Shown: positions 38,130 to 48,061 of the stretch, one piece after another
Layout: the number at the start of each line of letters is the position of its first letter
How positions within the stretch are numbered: the stretch's first letter is position 1
From: Lunatimonas sp.
GTDB taxonomy: Bacteria > Bacteroidota > Bacteroidia > Cytophagales > Cyclobacteriaceae
Length of the DNA stretch: 64,000 nucleotides
Assembly (NCBI RefSeq): GCF_020832325.1
Contig: NZ_JAFIEU010000006.1
Coordinates: 1 to 64,000, forward strand
Reading direction: 5' to 3'
The notes under the pieces: model-generated
The model's database searches: none
Told to the model about the DNA's origin: nothing
The model's input: only the letters and a program-made list of their open reading frames with translations
Program-made: the position numbers and the translations under genes

Positions 38130-38160
38130 CCCGCCTGACGGTTTGGACCCGTCAGGCGGG
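38130..38160 (+). terminator. GC-rich hairpin after the esterase gene
   Basis: CCCGCCTGACGG (38130-38141) and CCGTCAGGCGGG (38149-38160) form a perfect 12-bp stem with a 7-nt loop. No T-run follows on the plus strand, while the minus strand has a TTT tract further on, so termination is likely but not certain. The motif resembles common dispersed hairpin terminators. Confidence 0.6.
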
Positions 38161-38194
38161 TAGTAGACTAAGCTAAAAACACAATTATAGACAC

Positions 38195-39763
38195 ATGCAA
38201 ACATTCCTCAAGGTCCTACTGATCACTGTTTCTATCCTAGTGGTCGGGGGTGCTATCTACACCTGGCGGCAATTTGCCGACAAACACCCCGACTATACCT
38301 TGGATCTACACATCGCCCCAAGCCGTGCCGGCGAGATCCAGGTTGGGTTTGGAAAGAGAGACATTACCCCCGTAGATTTCGACACATGGACCGACACAGA
38401 AGGCAATGCGCGGTACAAACCCGATCAGGGTGATAGCTATCACGATCTAAACAATAACGGAAAATTTGATGCCGTGTGGCTGGCAGGATTTCACCAGAAT
38501 CGGCCCGCTACAGGAGTGAATGATCCACTCTGGGCCAGATCCATGGTACTAGATGACGGTGCCACCCGATTGGGTATCTGTGTGATCGACATGATCGGAT
38601 TTGGGCACGATGATGTGGTGACGGTCAGAAAGCGCTTTCAAGAGACCTTGGGCTTGGATTACCTGGTGGTAGCCAGCACGCATGTGCATTCTTCTCCAGA
38701 CCTGATGGGACTTTGGGGTCCGAACCCCTACACAAGCGGCATTGATCCAGCCTACAAAGAACAGGTGATGCAAGGCATTTTCGCTTCCTTGGAGGAGGCT
38801 TCCTTAGGTGCTGAACCGGCCTATCTAAAGCTTGCCATTAACGAAACCGCATCCCTTACTTTAGTTGGCGACTCCAGGGAACCCTTTGTGTACGATGAAG
38901 GAATCCGAATCATGCAGGTCCTCTCCAAGCAGGATGACCGAACGTTGGGAACACTCCTGAACTGGGGGAATCACCCCGAAACCTTCTGGTCTGGAAATAC
39001 CAAGATCAGTTCAGACTTTCCCCATTACTGGCGGGAGTACATGGAAAACGGGATTTACTACCGTGACAGCCTCCTTCATGAAGGACTGGGAGGTGTGGCC
39101 CTGTTTATGAACGGGGCCTTGGGTGGATTGATGACCACCAGGCCAAACCACCCGATCATTCACCCCTACTCCGACCAACTTATCTTGGAAGAAAGCGTCG
39201 AAAAAGTAGATGCACAGGGCTTGGCACTGGCAAAAATGACCTTTGAGACCATGCAGGCCGGTATGCTGGAAGTTCAGAAAGGAAGTATTGCCCTACGCGC
39301 CAAAACCTTGGAGCTGGCCATGGATAACAACCTCTTTCGTCTTGCCGCTTGGATTGGTATCTTTGACCGGGGCTTTACACGCTGGGGACATATTCGATCG
39401 GAGGTGGCTGCCTGGACCTTGGGTCCCGCCTCCTTCGTGCATGTGCCAGGGGAATTGTACCCCGAAATCCTAAACGGTGGGGTCGAATCTCCCACGGGCG
39501 CTGACTTTGGCATAGATCCCGTAGAAGTGCCCTCCATCCGAAGCCAAATGCCCGGCAGAATTCGGTTTTTTAGCGGGATGGCAAATGACATGATCGGGTA
39601 CATCGTACCCAAAAGCCAATGGGACGAAAAACCCCCTTTCACCTACGAACGCGATCGTGCGCCCTACGGCGAAGTCAACTCACTTGGCCCAAATACAGCG
39701 CCAACCATCCATGCAGCGGTACTGGACCTTTTACAAGAGTTAGCCCAATCACCAAAACCTTAA
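38195..39763 (+). CDS. Membrane-anchored neutral/alkaline ceramidase-like protein
   Basis: The 522-residue protein has an N-terminal signal or anchor (~3-23). It resembles the N-terminal domain of neutral/alkaline non-lysosomal ceramidases: VGFGKRDITP near the start, ASTHVHSSPDLMGLWGPNP (~160-178) with the zinc-type His pair, and WGNHPETFW (~255). The acidic segment with DSYHDLNNNGKFDAVW (~75-90) looks like a Ca-binding loop. Many Bacteroidota proteins with this domain are not proven ceramidases, so a hydrolase of amide- or ester-linked lipids is all I infer. It is followed after 21 bp by the BASS transporter gene, suggesting an operon. Confidence 0.75.
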   Translation: MQTFLKVLLITVSILVVGGAIYTWRQFADKHPDYTLDLHIAPSRAGEIQVGFGKRDITPVDFDTWTDTEGNARYKPDQGDSYHDLNNNGKFDAVWLAGFHQNRPATGVNDPLWARSMVLDDGATRLGICVIDMIGFGHDDVVTVRKRFQETLGLDYLVVASTHVHSSPDLMGLWGPNPYTSGIDPAYKEQVMQGIFASLEEASLGAEPAYLKLAINETASLTLVGDSREPFVYDEGIRIMQVLSKQDDRTLGTLLNWGNHPETFWSGNTKISSDFPHYWREYMENGIYYRDSLLHEGLGGVALFMNGALGGLMTTRPNHPIIHPYSDQLILEESVEKVDAQGLALAKMTFETMQAGMLEVQKGSIALRAKTLELAMDNNLFRLAAWIGIFDRGFTRWGHIRSEVAAWTLGPASFVHVPGELYPEILNGGVESPTGADFGIDPVEVPSIRSQMPGRIRFFSGMANDMIGYIVPKSQWDEKPPFTYERDRAPYGEVNSLGPNTAPTIHAAVLDLLQELAQSPKP

Positions 39764-39784
39764 TACACCTAAACCCAAAAAACC

Positions 39785-40651
39785 ATGCAGGAAAGTATTT
39801 TAACGGCTGTATTTCTACCTTTGGCACTGGCATTCATCATGCTGGGCATGGGGCTGTCCCTCACGGTGAAGGACTTTAAAAATATCTTTATATACCCCAA
39901 GGCAATCTTATTGGGTTTGTCTGCACAGATCCTATTGCTGCCGCTGATCGGCTACCTGCTTATACTCGGCTTTGGCCTGACAGGCACCATGGCCGTCGGG
40001 TTGATGATTCTTGCAGCATGCCCCGGCGGCCCCACTTCTAACTTGATCACCCACCTCTCCCGCGGGGACACCGCACTTTCCATCAGCCTGACGGCCGTAA
40101 GTTCGTTTATTACGGTAATCACCATTCCCCTAATTGTCAATTTTGCCATTCAGCATTTTGGTGAGGAGGGCAGTATTACCCTTCCGGTTGGACAAACCAT
40201 CGTGCAGATCGTAGGCGTAACCGTCATCCCCGTGTCCATAGGCATGTACCTGAATCATCGGTTTGCCGCACTTTCAGCCCGCGCAGACAAGCCGGTACGC
40301 CTCGCTTCTGCGGTTTTCTTTGTAATTATCATTCTGGCAGCTATTCTGAAAGAAAGGGAGTCCCTGCCGGCCTTTTTTGCCGAAGCAGGACCCGTAACCC
40401 TTTTTCTCAATATTGCGACTCTGGTAATTGGGTATTACCTGGCCAAATGGCTGCTACTGCCTAAGGCACAGCAAATTTCCATATCCATCGAATCGGGTAT
40501 TCAAAACGGCACCCTAGGTATCATGATTGCAGCGACCCTCCTGAAAAACTCCGAGATGACTATCCCCATTGCCATCTATAGCCTATTGATGTTTCTTACT
40601 GCTGCGGTCGTTATTTTGATTCATACCCGAAAGGCTGCCGTTCCTAAGTAG
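39785..40651 (+). CDS. BASS-family sodium-dependent organic-anion transporter
   Basis: The 288-residue polytopic inner-membrane protein has about nine or ten hydrophobic segments. Conserved BASS features are MGLSLTVKDF (~20), AACPGGPTSNLITHLSRGD (~78-97) and ESGIQNGTLGI (~237). The family imports bile acids, pantoate, pyruvate and other organic anions with Na+; the substrate here cannot be told. Given the periplasmic aldolase-like enzymes of the neighbouring locus, import of an oxo-acid product is an interesting but untested idea. Confidence 0.88.
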   Translation: MQESILTAVFLPLALAFIMLGMGLSLTVKDFKNIFIYPKAILLGLSAQILLLPLIGYLLILGFGLTGTMAVGLMILAACPGGPTSNLITHLSRGDTALSISLTAVSSFITVITIPLIVNFAIQHFGEEGSITLPVGQTIVQIVGVTVIPVSIGMYLNHRFAALSARADKPVRLASAVFFVIIILAAILKERESLPAFFAEAGPVTLFLNIATLVIGYYLAKWLLLPKAQQISISIESGIQNGTLGIMIAATLLKNSEMTIPIAIYSLLMFLTAAVVILIHTRKAAVPK

Positions 40652-40724
40652 TTGTGTTGTAATATCCAAGGATGCTACCGCTGACAAAATAATCCTTGTG
40701 CTATCCAAACATATGCGTATTTTG

Positions 40725-40732
40725 TAGGTTTG
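40725..40732 (+). promoter_or_regulatory. Candidate -7 box for the lactonase gene
   Basis: TAGGTTTG fits TAnnTTTG and lies 23 bp before the ATG at 40755. A TTG at 40696 is too far upstream to be an ideal -33 element. Confidence 0.35.
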
Positions 40733-40754
40733 GTAAGCATAAAACCTAAAAAAG

Positions 40755-41909
40755 ATGCGTTCATTTATTGGATTGTTGTTTTCCCTGTTCTATTTCATGT
40801 CTTTGTCCCAAGCACAGATCGCTAAAAAAGAAATTTGGTATGTAGGCACTTTTTCAGAAGCCGGTAGCAAAGGACTCTATGTATTGGAATTTGACCGGTT
40901 ATTGAAGCAGTTCAGTGAAATTCAAACCGTGCATGACCGAAAAAGCCCTTCATTCATCACCTTGCACCCCAGCAACCAATTTTTATATGCTGCCTATCGG
41001 GAGGGAATGGAGGAAAATGACCCCAATGGGACCATCATCTCCTACCGAATCGATAGCAGCACGGGAATGCTCCAAAAAATCAACGAGGTGAGCTCGGCCG
41101 GAGCCAGCCCCTGTCACGTAAGTGTCGATCCGAGTGGAGAGGTGGTTTTTGTATCTAACTACCAGGGTGGCAATCTGGCTAGTTATAAGATCCGGGAAGA
41201 CGGAGGTCTCCATCCCGCCAGTTCTGTCTTTCAGCACGAAGGAAGCAATGAAATCCCGGAACGTCAAAGCAGTGCCCACATGCACTCAGTAGTTCCCTCA
41301 CTGGATGGTCGGTTCGTCTATGCCTCAGACTTGGGGGCAGACAAGATAATTACCTACAGGTTGGAACCCAATACAGGTACCTTGGTTCCTGTGAAGCGGG
41401 GCTTTGTTCGTTCTGCACCGGGGGCAGGTCCCAGGCACTTCACCCTTCATCCAGATATCCCCTATGCATACTCCGTAGAAGAACTGTCCAACACCGTTGC
41501 CATCTACGAAGTGAACACCCGAAACGGGAGACTAAAACCGAAGGGACGGGTAAACATGCTGAGCACCAACGTGCAAAGTGAACGAAACTCGGCCGCAGAC
41601 ATCCATATTTCCGTGGACGGGAAATGGCTCTACGCCTCCAATCGGGGACAAGACAATCTGGCGAGGTTCCAAATCAACCCAGAAAAGGGAACTCTGACCG
41701 CACTGGGTCACGTGCCTTCGGAAGGTGCACACCCCAGAAATTTCCACATGGATGCTCTTGGAGAGTTTGTCTATGTGGCCAATATGGAAAGCAATAACAT
41801 CGTGGTTTTTGCCTTTGACTCCATCAACGGTTCCCTGACCCCCACCGATATGCGGGTGGAAATTCCCCGGGCTGTGTGCATCGAACAGCTCTTTATCAAC
41901 TCCCGGTGA
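40755..41909 (+). CDS. Secreted seven-bladed beta-propeller lactonase family protein
   Basis: The 384-residue protein has a Sec signal (~1-20, ending LSQA). The rest matches the PF10282 lactonase/6-phosphogluconolactonase (Pgl) propeller: repeated segments of the type SPSFITLHPSNQFLYA, SPCHVSVDPSGEVVFVSN, GPRHFTLHPDIPYAYSV and HPRNFHMDALGEFVYVAN, each one blade. Because it is exported, it cannot act on cytosolic 6-phosphogluconolactone. Hydrolysis of a sugar lactone in the periplasm is plausible, and a sugar-acid product would suit the enolase-superfamily enzymes of the locus to the left. It has its own probable promoter. Confidence 0.85.
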   Translation: MRSFIGLLFSLFYFMSLSQAQIAKKEIWYVGTFSEAGSKGLYVLEFDRLLKQFSEIQTVHDRKSPSFITLHPSNQFLYAAYREGMEENDPNGTIISYRIDSSTGMLQKINEVSSAGASPCHVSVDPSGEVVFVSNYQGGNLASYKIREDGGLHPASSVFQHEGSNEIPERQSSAHMHSVVPSLDGRFVYASDLGADKIITYRLEPNTGTLVPVKRGFVRSAPGAGPRHFTLHPDIPYAYSVEELSNTVAIYEVNTRNGRLKPKGRVNMLSTNVQSERNSAADIHISVDGKWLYASNRGQDNLARFQINPEKGTLTALGHVPSEGAHPRNFHMDALGEFVYVANMESNNIVVFAFDSINGSLTPTDMRVEIPRAVCIEQLFINSR

Positions 41910-42037
41910 TATCCGGCCTTTGTCTGCCGACGAGGCAGGCATCCCAATAAACCGGGACAATGTGGGACCGCAAAAAACAATCATAGACAGATGAAATATT
42001 TTCAGTGCCACGCACGCTTCTGAACCATTTTACCGCG

Positions 42038-42045
42038 TAGTTTTG
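42038..42045 (+). promoter_or_regulatory. Candidate -7 box for mnmA
   Basis: TAGTTTTG matches TAnnTTTG, 45 bp before the mnmA ATG. No good -33 element was found. Confidence 0.35.
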
Positions 42046-42089
42046 TTTTTCATTTTCATCCAATTCCTAGTCCTTGAAACTATCGAAAC

Positions 42090-43292
42090 ATGGAAAAACA
42101 AAAACGTGTGGTCGTAGGTCTATCCGGTGGCGTAGACAGCTCGGTAGCCGCCTACTTACTCCTGCAAGAGGGGTATGAGGTGATCGGTATGTTTATGAAA
42201 AACTGGCACGACGAGTCGGTCACCATTTCCAATGAGTGCCCTTGGATGGAAGACAGTACGGACGCCATGCTGGTAGCCGAAAAACTCGGAATCCCCTTCC
42301 AAGCCATTGACCTTAGCAAGGAGTACCGCGAACGAATCGTAGACTACATGTTTGCAGAATACGAGGCGGGACGCACCCCCAACCCGGATATCCTTTGCAA
42401 TCGGGAAATTAAGTTTGATATTTTTTTAAAAGCTGCCGAAAAGTTAAAGGCTGACTTCGTCGCCACCGGCCATTACTGCCGAAAAGGTGAAATCGAGCGA
42501 GACGGAAAAACCGTCTTTCAGCTACTTGCCGGCGTGGATCCCAACAAAGACCAAAGCTACTTTCTGTGCCAACTTAATCAGCAGCAGCTGGCAAAGGCCC
42601 TATTCCCGATCGGGCACCTGCAAAAATCCGAGGTGCGGAAAATCGCCAAGGAACAGGAACTCGTCACCGCAGACAAAAAAGACAGCCAAGGCCTATGCTT
42701 TATAGGAAAGGTACGGCTGCCTGAATTTCTCCAGCAGCAACTCCTGCCCAAAAAGGGGGATATCTTAGTGATTCCAGAAGACTCCCCGGTGTATGCAGAC
42801 AAGATGGTGCCCACGACGGCGGATTGGGAGGGGAATTCATTGGAGCACCGTTGCCTGCCAGTAACCTATGAGCCCCAGCATGGCAAAAAAGTTGGGGAAC
42901 ACACCGGTGCACACTACTTCACGATCGGGCAGCGCAAAGGACTGCAGGTAGGCGGAACCGGAAAGCCGTTGTTTGTAATCGCCACCGACACCCAGGCCAA
43001 TATTGTCTACACGGGCTTGGGCGAAGACCATCCGGGACTGCTTCGCGAGGGCCTCTTTGTGCCGATGGATGACATCCATTGGATCCGCGAAGACCTACGC
43101 CTTAATCCAGGAGAACAAGCACGTTACCTGGCCCGCATCCGATACCGGCAACCACTTAGCCGGGCAACCCTACAGATGGAAGCCAATGGGCTATATGTAC
43201 TCTTTGAGGAACCTCAGCGGGGAATCGCCTCCGGTCAGTTTGTGGCTTGGTACAACGGGGAAGAAACCATCGGCTCTGGAACGATCTATTGA
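42090..43292 (+). CDS. mnmA: tRNA-specific 2-thiouridylase MnmA
   Basis: The 400-residue cytoplasmic enzyme has the PP-loop ATP-binding motif [12 protein letters not shown] (~9-20), the catalytic Cys in [12 protein letters not shown] (~105) and the second Cys in GLCFIGKVR (~208). The C-terminal part ends with [11 protein letters not shown]. MnmA transfers sulfur to U34 of tRNAs for Lys, Glu and Gln. This is a conserved core gene and marks a housekeeping stretch beyond the polysaccharide locus. Only two bases separate its stop from the ATG of the pseudouridine synthase gene, so the two RNA-modification genes are probably translated together. Confidence 0.97.
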   Translation: MEKQKRVVVGLSGGVDSSVAAYLLLQEGYEVIGMFMKNWHDESVTISNECPWMEDSTDAMLVAEKLGIPFQAIDLSKEYRERIVDYMFAEYEAGRTPNPDILCNREIKFDIFLKAAEKLKADFVATGHYCRKGEIERDGKTVFQLLAGVDPNKDQSYFLCQLNQQQLAKALFPIGHLQKSEVRKIAKEQELVTADKKDSQGLCFIGKVRLPEFLQQQLLPKKGDILVIPEDSPVYADKMVPTTADWEGNSLEHRCLPVTYEPQHGKKVGEHTGAHYFTIGQRKGLQVGGTGKPLFVIATDTQANIVYTGLGEDHPGLLREGLFVPMDDIHWIREDLRLNPGEQARYLARIRYRQPLSRATLQMEANGLYVLFEEPQRGIASGQFVAWYNGEETIGSGTIY

Positions 43293-43294
43293 AC

Positions 43295-44023
43295 ATGGAG
43301 CCGTTAGAAATCCTCTACGAAGACGAACACTATATCGCCATCAACAAACCTGCCGGAGTTCTGGTCCATAAGACCCCCTTGGAGCGTGACCCGGAGGCGC
43401 TCTTTGCTGTGCAGCTCCTGCGGGATCAGATAGGCTTAAAGGTAAATCCCCTGCATCGACTGGACCGGCCCACATCTGGGATTCTATTATTTGCCAAGTC
43501 ATCGGACGCAACGGCAAGACTACAACCGGATTTTGCCACTCAGGACATTCAAAAGTACTACCTTGCTGTCGTACGTGGGTATATTCCTGAACCCCATGGC
43601 TTTATCGATTCACCGCTGGCAAAAGACCTGACCCAGGACCTACAGCCTGCCAAAACCGAATTCTGGCACTTGGATCAAGCTGAGATTCCCTTTGCTTCCT
43701 CTCCTCGGTATGCAAGCAGCCGCTACAGCCTGGTCAAAATCTATCCCCATACCGGAAGGATGCACCAAATACGGCGGCATTTCGCACGGTTTCGCCACTA
43801 CGTTATCGGAGACACCACCCACGGAGACAACAAGCAAAATACCTTCTTTCGCCGTCACTTTCGGTGCGATTCACTCTTGCTACATGCATGGTCCATGTCC
43901 TTTTACCACCCCTACCAAAAATCCAAGGTCACCGTTTTAGCGACCCCTCCCCCCTATTTTAGAGCAGTTTTGGTACAATTGGGATGGAAAATACCTGAGG
44001 CAGACACGGTACCTAACACTTAG
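43295..44023 (+). CDS. truC: RluA-family tRNA pseudouridine synthase, TruC-like
   Basis: Start set at the ATG at 43295; the longer frame starts from a TTG inside mnmA. The 242-residue product carries HRLDRPTSGILLFAKS (~55-70), where Asp of RLDR is the catalytic nucleophile and the RPTSG variant is typical of TruC (pseudouridine-65 in tRNA). Further family landmarks are SSRYSLVKIYPHTGRMHQIRRH (within ~135-160) and a late DSLLLHAWSM. There is no S4 domain. It is co-directional with mnmA at a 2-bp spacing, a sensible pairing of two tRNA-modifying enzymes. Confidence 0.9.
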   Translation: MEPLEILYEDEHYIAINKPAGVLVHKTPLERDPEALFAVQLLRDQIGLKVNPLHRLDRPTSGILLFAKSSDATARLQPDFATQDIQKYYLAVVRGYIPEPHGFIDSPLAKDLTQDLQPAKTEFWHLDQAEIPFASSPRYASSRYSLVKIYPHTGRMHQIRRHFARFRHYVIGDTTHGDNKQNTFFRRHFRCDSLLLHAWSMSFYHPYQKSKVTVLATPPPYFRAVLVQLGWKIPEADTVPNT

Positions 44024-44174
44024 ACAGACCACAAAAACCAAGCAACCTCCTGGACCTATTACCCAATACCTCGCTGTTGCTATTTTTTCGTATGCTGTTT
44101 CCTCGTTTAAGGGGTGTTTTCTCCTCCCCAATCAGCTAATACCATAATGCCTCTGTGAGGTGGGAAGTTTTTGC

Positions 44175-44182
44175 TATCTTTG
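44175..44182 (+). promoter_or_regulatory. Candidate -7 box for the M28 peptidase gene
   Basis: TATCTTTG matches TAnnTTTG and would give a leader of about 100 nt before the ATG at 44289. A weak -33 element at best. Confidence 0.4.
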
Positions 44183-44288
44183 GTTTCGGAGTTAAAGCAG
44201 GTAACAGGACCCTTCCGAAGGGTCAATCTTCAACTGGTTCCCTTTTCTCCACTACAATTGACATAAGATTTTCACAAACAGACACCGA

Positions 44289-45785
44289 ATGTATCGCATC
44301 AAGCACATCTTCTCACTTGGGGTAATTTCCGTATTGACCTTGCTGGGCAATGAAAACGTTCTAGCTCAAAAAGCCGCCATTGACCAACAAATCGAACGGG
44401 AGGAAGCCATCTCTCATTTCCGGTTTTTGGCCTCGGACGAATTGATGGGTCGGGATCCTGCAAGGCCGGAAATCGACATCGCTGCCAAATACATTGCCGA
44501 ACAATTTCAACGCTACGGCGCCAAGCCATTGGATCAAGCAGGCGACTTTTTCCAACCAGTACCTTTTCGCTATTCTGCTCCGCCAAAGAAGGGAGAGCTT
44601 CGCTTTGGAAACCAAACGCTGACCCATGGGGAGGATTTACTGGTATTGGATGGACCGGACATACAGGGTAGCTTTGACCTCGTCGTGGCAGGTTACGGGA
44701 TGGAATCGGATTATGCCGGTAAAGACGTCGCCGGTAAAATGGTGGTGGTACGGGTAGGCCAACCCAACCGCCTGTCTCCGTCCGATCTTTTTGCCTCCGG
44801 CCGTGAAAAGCTTGCCCTCGCCAAAGAAAAAGGTGCTGCTGGGATTATTGAAATGTACAATGTCCCCACCACACCCTGGAGTCTGTTGGTGAATTACCTA
44901 AATAAGCCTCAATTGACCCTAGATTACGATCCAGACGGTAGCGATGCCATTCCCTATATCTGGGTGAAAGACTTGAGTGGCGAACTCATTCAGCAAATCA
45001 GTGACCGCCCCGATCGAGTAGAAGCGCAGGTAAGCGGCAAACAGAACCGAAAAATCACGGGTAAAAATGTGATTGCCTACATCGAAGGCACGGATGCCGA
45101 CCTGAAAAATGAGTACATCATGCTTTCGGCACACTACGATCACCTGGGAGTGGGAAAACCAAATGCAGCGGGCGACTCCATATACAACGGTGCAAGAGAC
45201 AATGCAGTGGGCACCGTCGCAGTGATTAACGCCGCCAAATTCTTTGCCCAGCATCCTCCAAAAAGATCCATCCTACTGTGCGCGTGGACAGCCGAAGAAA
45301 AAGGCCTATTAGGATCTGGCTATTTTGCCAATAACCCCCTCCTACCCCTCCATCAAATTGTCTACAACCTGAACATTGACAACGCCGGATACAACGACAC
45401 CTCGATTGTGACCGTCGTAGGCTTGGGAAGAACGTCCGTGGATCCGCTGATTGAGGCGGCTGTCAGCGAATTTGGCCTCCGAGCAATACCCGACCCCTCT
45501 CCGGAACAGGGTCTCTATGACCGGTCTGACAATGTTAATTTTGCACGACAAGGAATTCCCGCGCCTACCTTTAGCTTAGGATTTACTGCATTTGACGACA
45601 AAATCGCCCAACACTACCATCAGGTGTCTGATCAAGTGGATAATTTTGACTTGGATTACGCCATGCTATATTGGAAATCTTACCTGCTTTCCGCCCAAAA
45701 GATTGCCAACGAACCCTCACAGCCCAAATGGAAGGCCGGCGATAAATACGAAGAAGCCGCAAAAGCCCTGTACAAGCTGGATTAG
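44289..45785 (+). CDS. Secreted M28-family metallopeptidase
   Basis: The 498-residue protein has a Sec signal (~1-26, ending NVLA). A PA-like insertion is probable at ~110-250, followed by the M28 catalytic domain with two-zinc ligands visible in order: SAHYDHLG (His, ~280), NGARDNAVG (Asp), AWTAEEKGLLGS (Glu-Glu, ~340), LNIDNAG (Asp) and HYHQVSDQ (His, ~440). The enzyme is an exported aminopeptidase or carboxypeptidase. It precedes a CocE/NonD hydrolase in the same direction, so peptide or acyl-amino-acid scavenging may be the shared theme. Confidence 0.92.
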   Translation: MYRIKHIFSLGVISVLTLLGNENVLAQKAAIDQQIEREEAISHFRFLASDELMGRDPARPEIDIAAKYIAEQFQRYGAKPLDQAGDFFQPVPFRYSAPPKKGELRFGNQTLTHGEDLLVLDGPDIQGSFDLVVAGYGMESDYAGKDVAGKMVVVRVGQPNRLSPSDLFASGREKLALAKEKGAAGIIEMYNVPTTPWSLLVNYLNKPQLTLDYDPDGSDAIPYIWVKDLSGELIQQISDRPDRVEAQVSGKQNRKITGKNVIAYIEGTDADLKNEYIMLSAHYDHLGVGKPNAAGDSIYNGARDNAVGTVAVINAAKFFAQHPPKRSILLCAWTAEEKGLLGSGYFANNPLLPLHQIVYNLNIDNAGYNDTSIVTVVGLGRTSVDPLIEAAVSEFGLRAIPDPSPEQGLYDRSDNVNFARQGIPAPTFSLGFTAFDDKIAQHYHQVSDQVDNFDLDYAMLYWKSYLLSAQKIANEPSQPKWKAGDKYEEAAKALYKLD

Positions 45786-45901
45786 CGAACCGTTGAAATT
45801 TCATGCACCAAGGTGGAATACCTCACCAATAAATCAATTGGTAATAGGTAGCTAAGTGCACATCTGCGATAGGTTGAACCTCAAAAACATCCCATGTACC
45901 C

Positions 45902-47776
45902 ATGAAAACGACTGTATTCCTCACTACTTTGATTTTAAACTGGGTGTCCGTATCCTTGACTTTCGGACAACACGCGGAGTATGTACCCATCAATTACGAT
46001 AAAACCGAGTATAAAATCCCAATGCGAGATGGGGTCCATCTGCATACCGTAGTGTACAGCCCAAAAGATCAAAGCAAAAAGTACCCGATTTTGATGCAGC
46101 GGACTCCCTACAGCGCAGGACCCTATGGTGAAGGTAGCTACCGTCCCTCTATTTCTCCCTCACCCTCTCTCATGCAAGACGGCTACATCGTGGTGTACCA
46201 GGACGTACGCGGACGCTGGATGTCTGAAGGCACATACGACAATATGAGGCCAACTGTACCGTTTAGGGACAAAAAATCCAAAGCCATCGACGAAAGTACC
46301 GACACTTTTGACACCATTGAATGGCTACTCAAAAACTTAAAAAACCACAATGCCAGGGTTGGCATGTGGGGTATCAGCTACCCTGGATTTTATTCTGCAG
46401 CTGCCTTGCCCTTCGCACATCCCAACCTAAAAGCTGTATCGCCTCAAGCGCCCATAGGGGATTTCTATTTCGACGATTTTCATCACAATGGCGCTTATTT
46501 CCTAAGTTATTGGCTGGCCACCACTGTTTTTGGTTACCAGAAAGAAAGCCCCACGGACAAACCCTGGTACCAGATGGTGGACCCAGGAACCAGAGATGGA
46601 TACCAGTTCTTTATGGATATGGGATCCCTTAAAAACGCTGACAATTATTACGGCCCGGACAACTTCTTCTGGCAACAACTAAAGGAAAACCCTGATTACA
46701 ATGAGTTTTGGCAGAAACGATCGATTATTCCCCACCTAAAAGATGTTACGCCTGCGGTAATGACCGTGGGCGGATGGTTTGACGCAGAGGACCTCTATGG
46801 ACCACTGACCATCTACAAAACAATAGAAAAGAATAATCCATCTGCCTACAACACATTGGTAATGGGACCATGGTCACATGGAGATTGGTCGTTTGAAGCG
46901 GGCCCACAGGTAGTATCCAGCATGTATTTTGGTGATTCGTTATCTACATGGTACCAACAGGAGGTAGAGTTTCGCTTTTTTGACCATTTTCTAAAAGGTG
47001 CTGGCGACGGAAAAACCGACCTGCCCGAAGCTTACCTTTTCGATACTGGAACCAACGAATGGAAAATCTTTGATCAATGGCCTCCAGCGGACGCCATGAC
47101 GGTCAACTACTTTATTCAAGCAAACGGGAAACTGAACACAGAAAAGCCAGACGGTTTTGGATACCAGGAATTTATTTCAGATCCACAAAAACCCGTACCT
47201 TATACCCAGGACATCAAGCTCAACTTCACCCCCCGTAAATACATGGCAGACGACCAACGTTTTGCCGCACGGAGACCTGACGTACTCGTCTTTGAAACCG
47301 AAATCTTGGATGAGGATGTAACACTTGCCGGAGAGATTATGGCTAGACTACAGGTATCTACCAGCGAAACCGATGCAGATTGGGTGGTGAAGCTGATAGA
47401 TGTCTTTCCTGGTAATACGCCCAATCACGACCATGTTCAGGAGGGAATGGATTTGAGTAACTACCACCTGAAGGTCCGGTCTGAGGCCATACGGGGCAGG
47501 TATCGAGAGAGTTTCTCCGAACCAAAACCCTTCGTACCATACGAGGTAACAGAGGTGGATTTTCAGTTGCAGGATGTACTACATACATTTAAAAAGGGGC
47601 ACAAGATTCAAGTACAAATCCAAAGCACCTGGTTTCCGCTGATCGATCGTAATCCGCAGCGTTATGTTGAAAACATCTTCAAAGCTGAAGATATGGACTT
47701 TGTTCGGGCCACTCATAGAGTTTACCACTCCATCTCTCATCCTAGCTATTTGCAGGTACAGGTACTCAAAAAATAG
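45902..47776 (+). CDS. Secreted CocE/NonD-family hydrolase (X-Pro dipeptidyl-peptidase S15-like) 1
   Basis: The 624-residue protein has a Sec signal (~1-22). An alpha/beta-hydrolase domain carries the canonical elbow MWGISYPGF with nucleophile Ser159, the YQDVRGRWMSEG segment (~99-110), and later GPWSHGDW (~320) with the likely His. The C-terminal third (~420-620) is the beta-sandwich of the PepX C-terminal domain. Family members cleave alpha-amino-acid esters, glutaryl amides or X-Pro peptides. It is adjacent to the M28 peptidase. A paralogue lies at 50376-52253. Confidence 0.9.
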   Translation: MKTTVFLTTLILNWVSVSLTFGQHAEYVPINYDKTEYKIPMRDGVHLHTVVYSPKDQSKKYPILMQRTPYSAGPYGEGSYRPSISPSPSLMQDGYIVVYQDVRGRWMSEGTYDNMRPTVPFRDKKSKAIDESTDTFDTIEWLLKNLKNHNARVGMWGISYPGFYSAAALPFAHPNLKAVSPQAPIGDFYFDDFHHNGAYFLSYWLATTVFGYQKESPTDKPWYQMVDPGTRDGYQFFMDMGSLKNADNYYGPDNFFWQQLKENPDYNEFWQKRSIIPHLKDVTPAVMTVGGWFDAEDLYGPLTIYKTIEKNNPSAYNTLVMGPWSHGDWSFEAGPQVVSSMYFGDSLSTWYQQEVEFRFFDHFLKGAGDGKTDLPEAYLFDTGTNEWKIFDQWPPADAMTVNYFIQANGKLNTEKPDGFGYQEFISDPQKPVPYTQDIKLNFTPRKYMADDQRFAARRPDVLVFETEILDEDVTLAGEIMARLQVSTSETDADWVVKLIDVFPGNTPNHDHVQEGMDLSNYHLKVRSEAIRGRYRESFSEPKPFVPYEVTEVDFQLQDVLHTFKKGHKIQVQIQSTWFPLIDRNPQRYVENIFKAEDMDFVRATHRVYHSISHPSYLQVQVLKK

Positions 47777-48061
47777 TGGGGGAGTAAGGTGTGAAAATAC
47801 AAGAACATTTTGATCGGCAGGTTTCTTAGAAAACCTATGGTAGATACAAACTCTTGGACTCCACGAGAAAGCTATTCGTTGATCTATCTACCGACACCTT
47901 TCTTATTTAAACTTAATCCAAACAAACCAAACATTATTTCATCGATTTTAATTATACCAATTCTAAATACCAAAAATCAGGAAACAGATTGGAACTTTAT
48001 CCCGAAAATTCGGTTTATTTGAGTGTCCAACAGAATAATGTAAACCTAACCCCGGACGACC
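47777..48061. other. Intergenic region upstream of ferritin
   Basis: About 285 bp, AT-rich, with no believable gene. A short inverted repeat CCGAA-AA-TTCGG sits near 48003, but no iron-responsive box can be named with confidence. Confidence 0.4.

Noticed and set aside
43247-43294. TTG-initiated longer start for the truC-like gene
   Set aside because: It overlaps mnmA and adds residues unlike the family; the ATG at 43295 gives the normal MEPLEILYED start.
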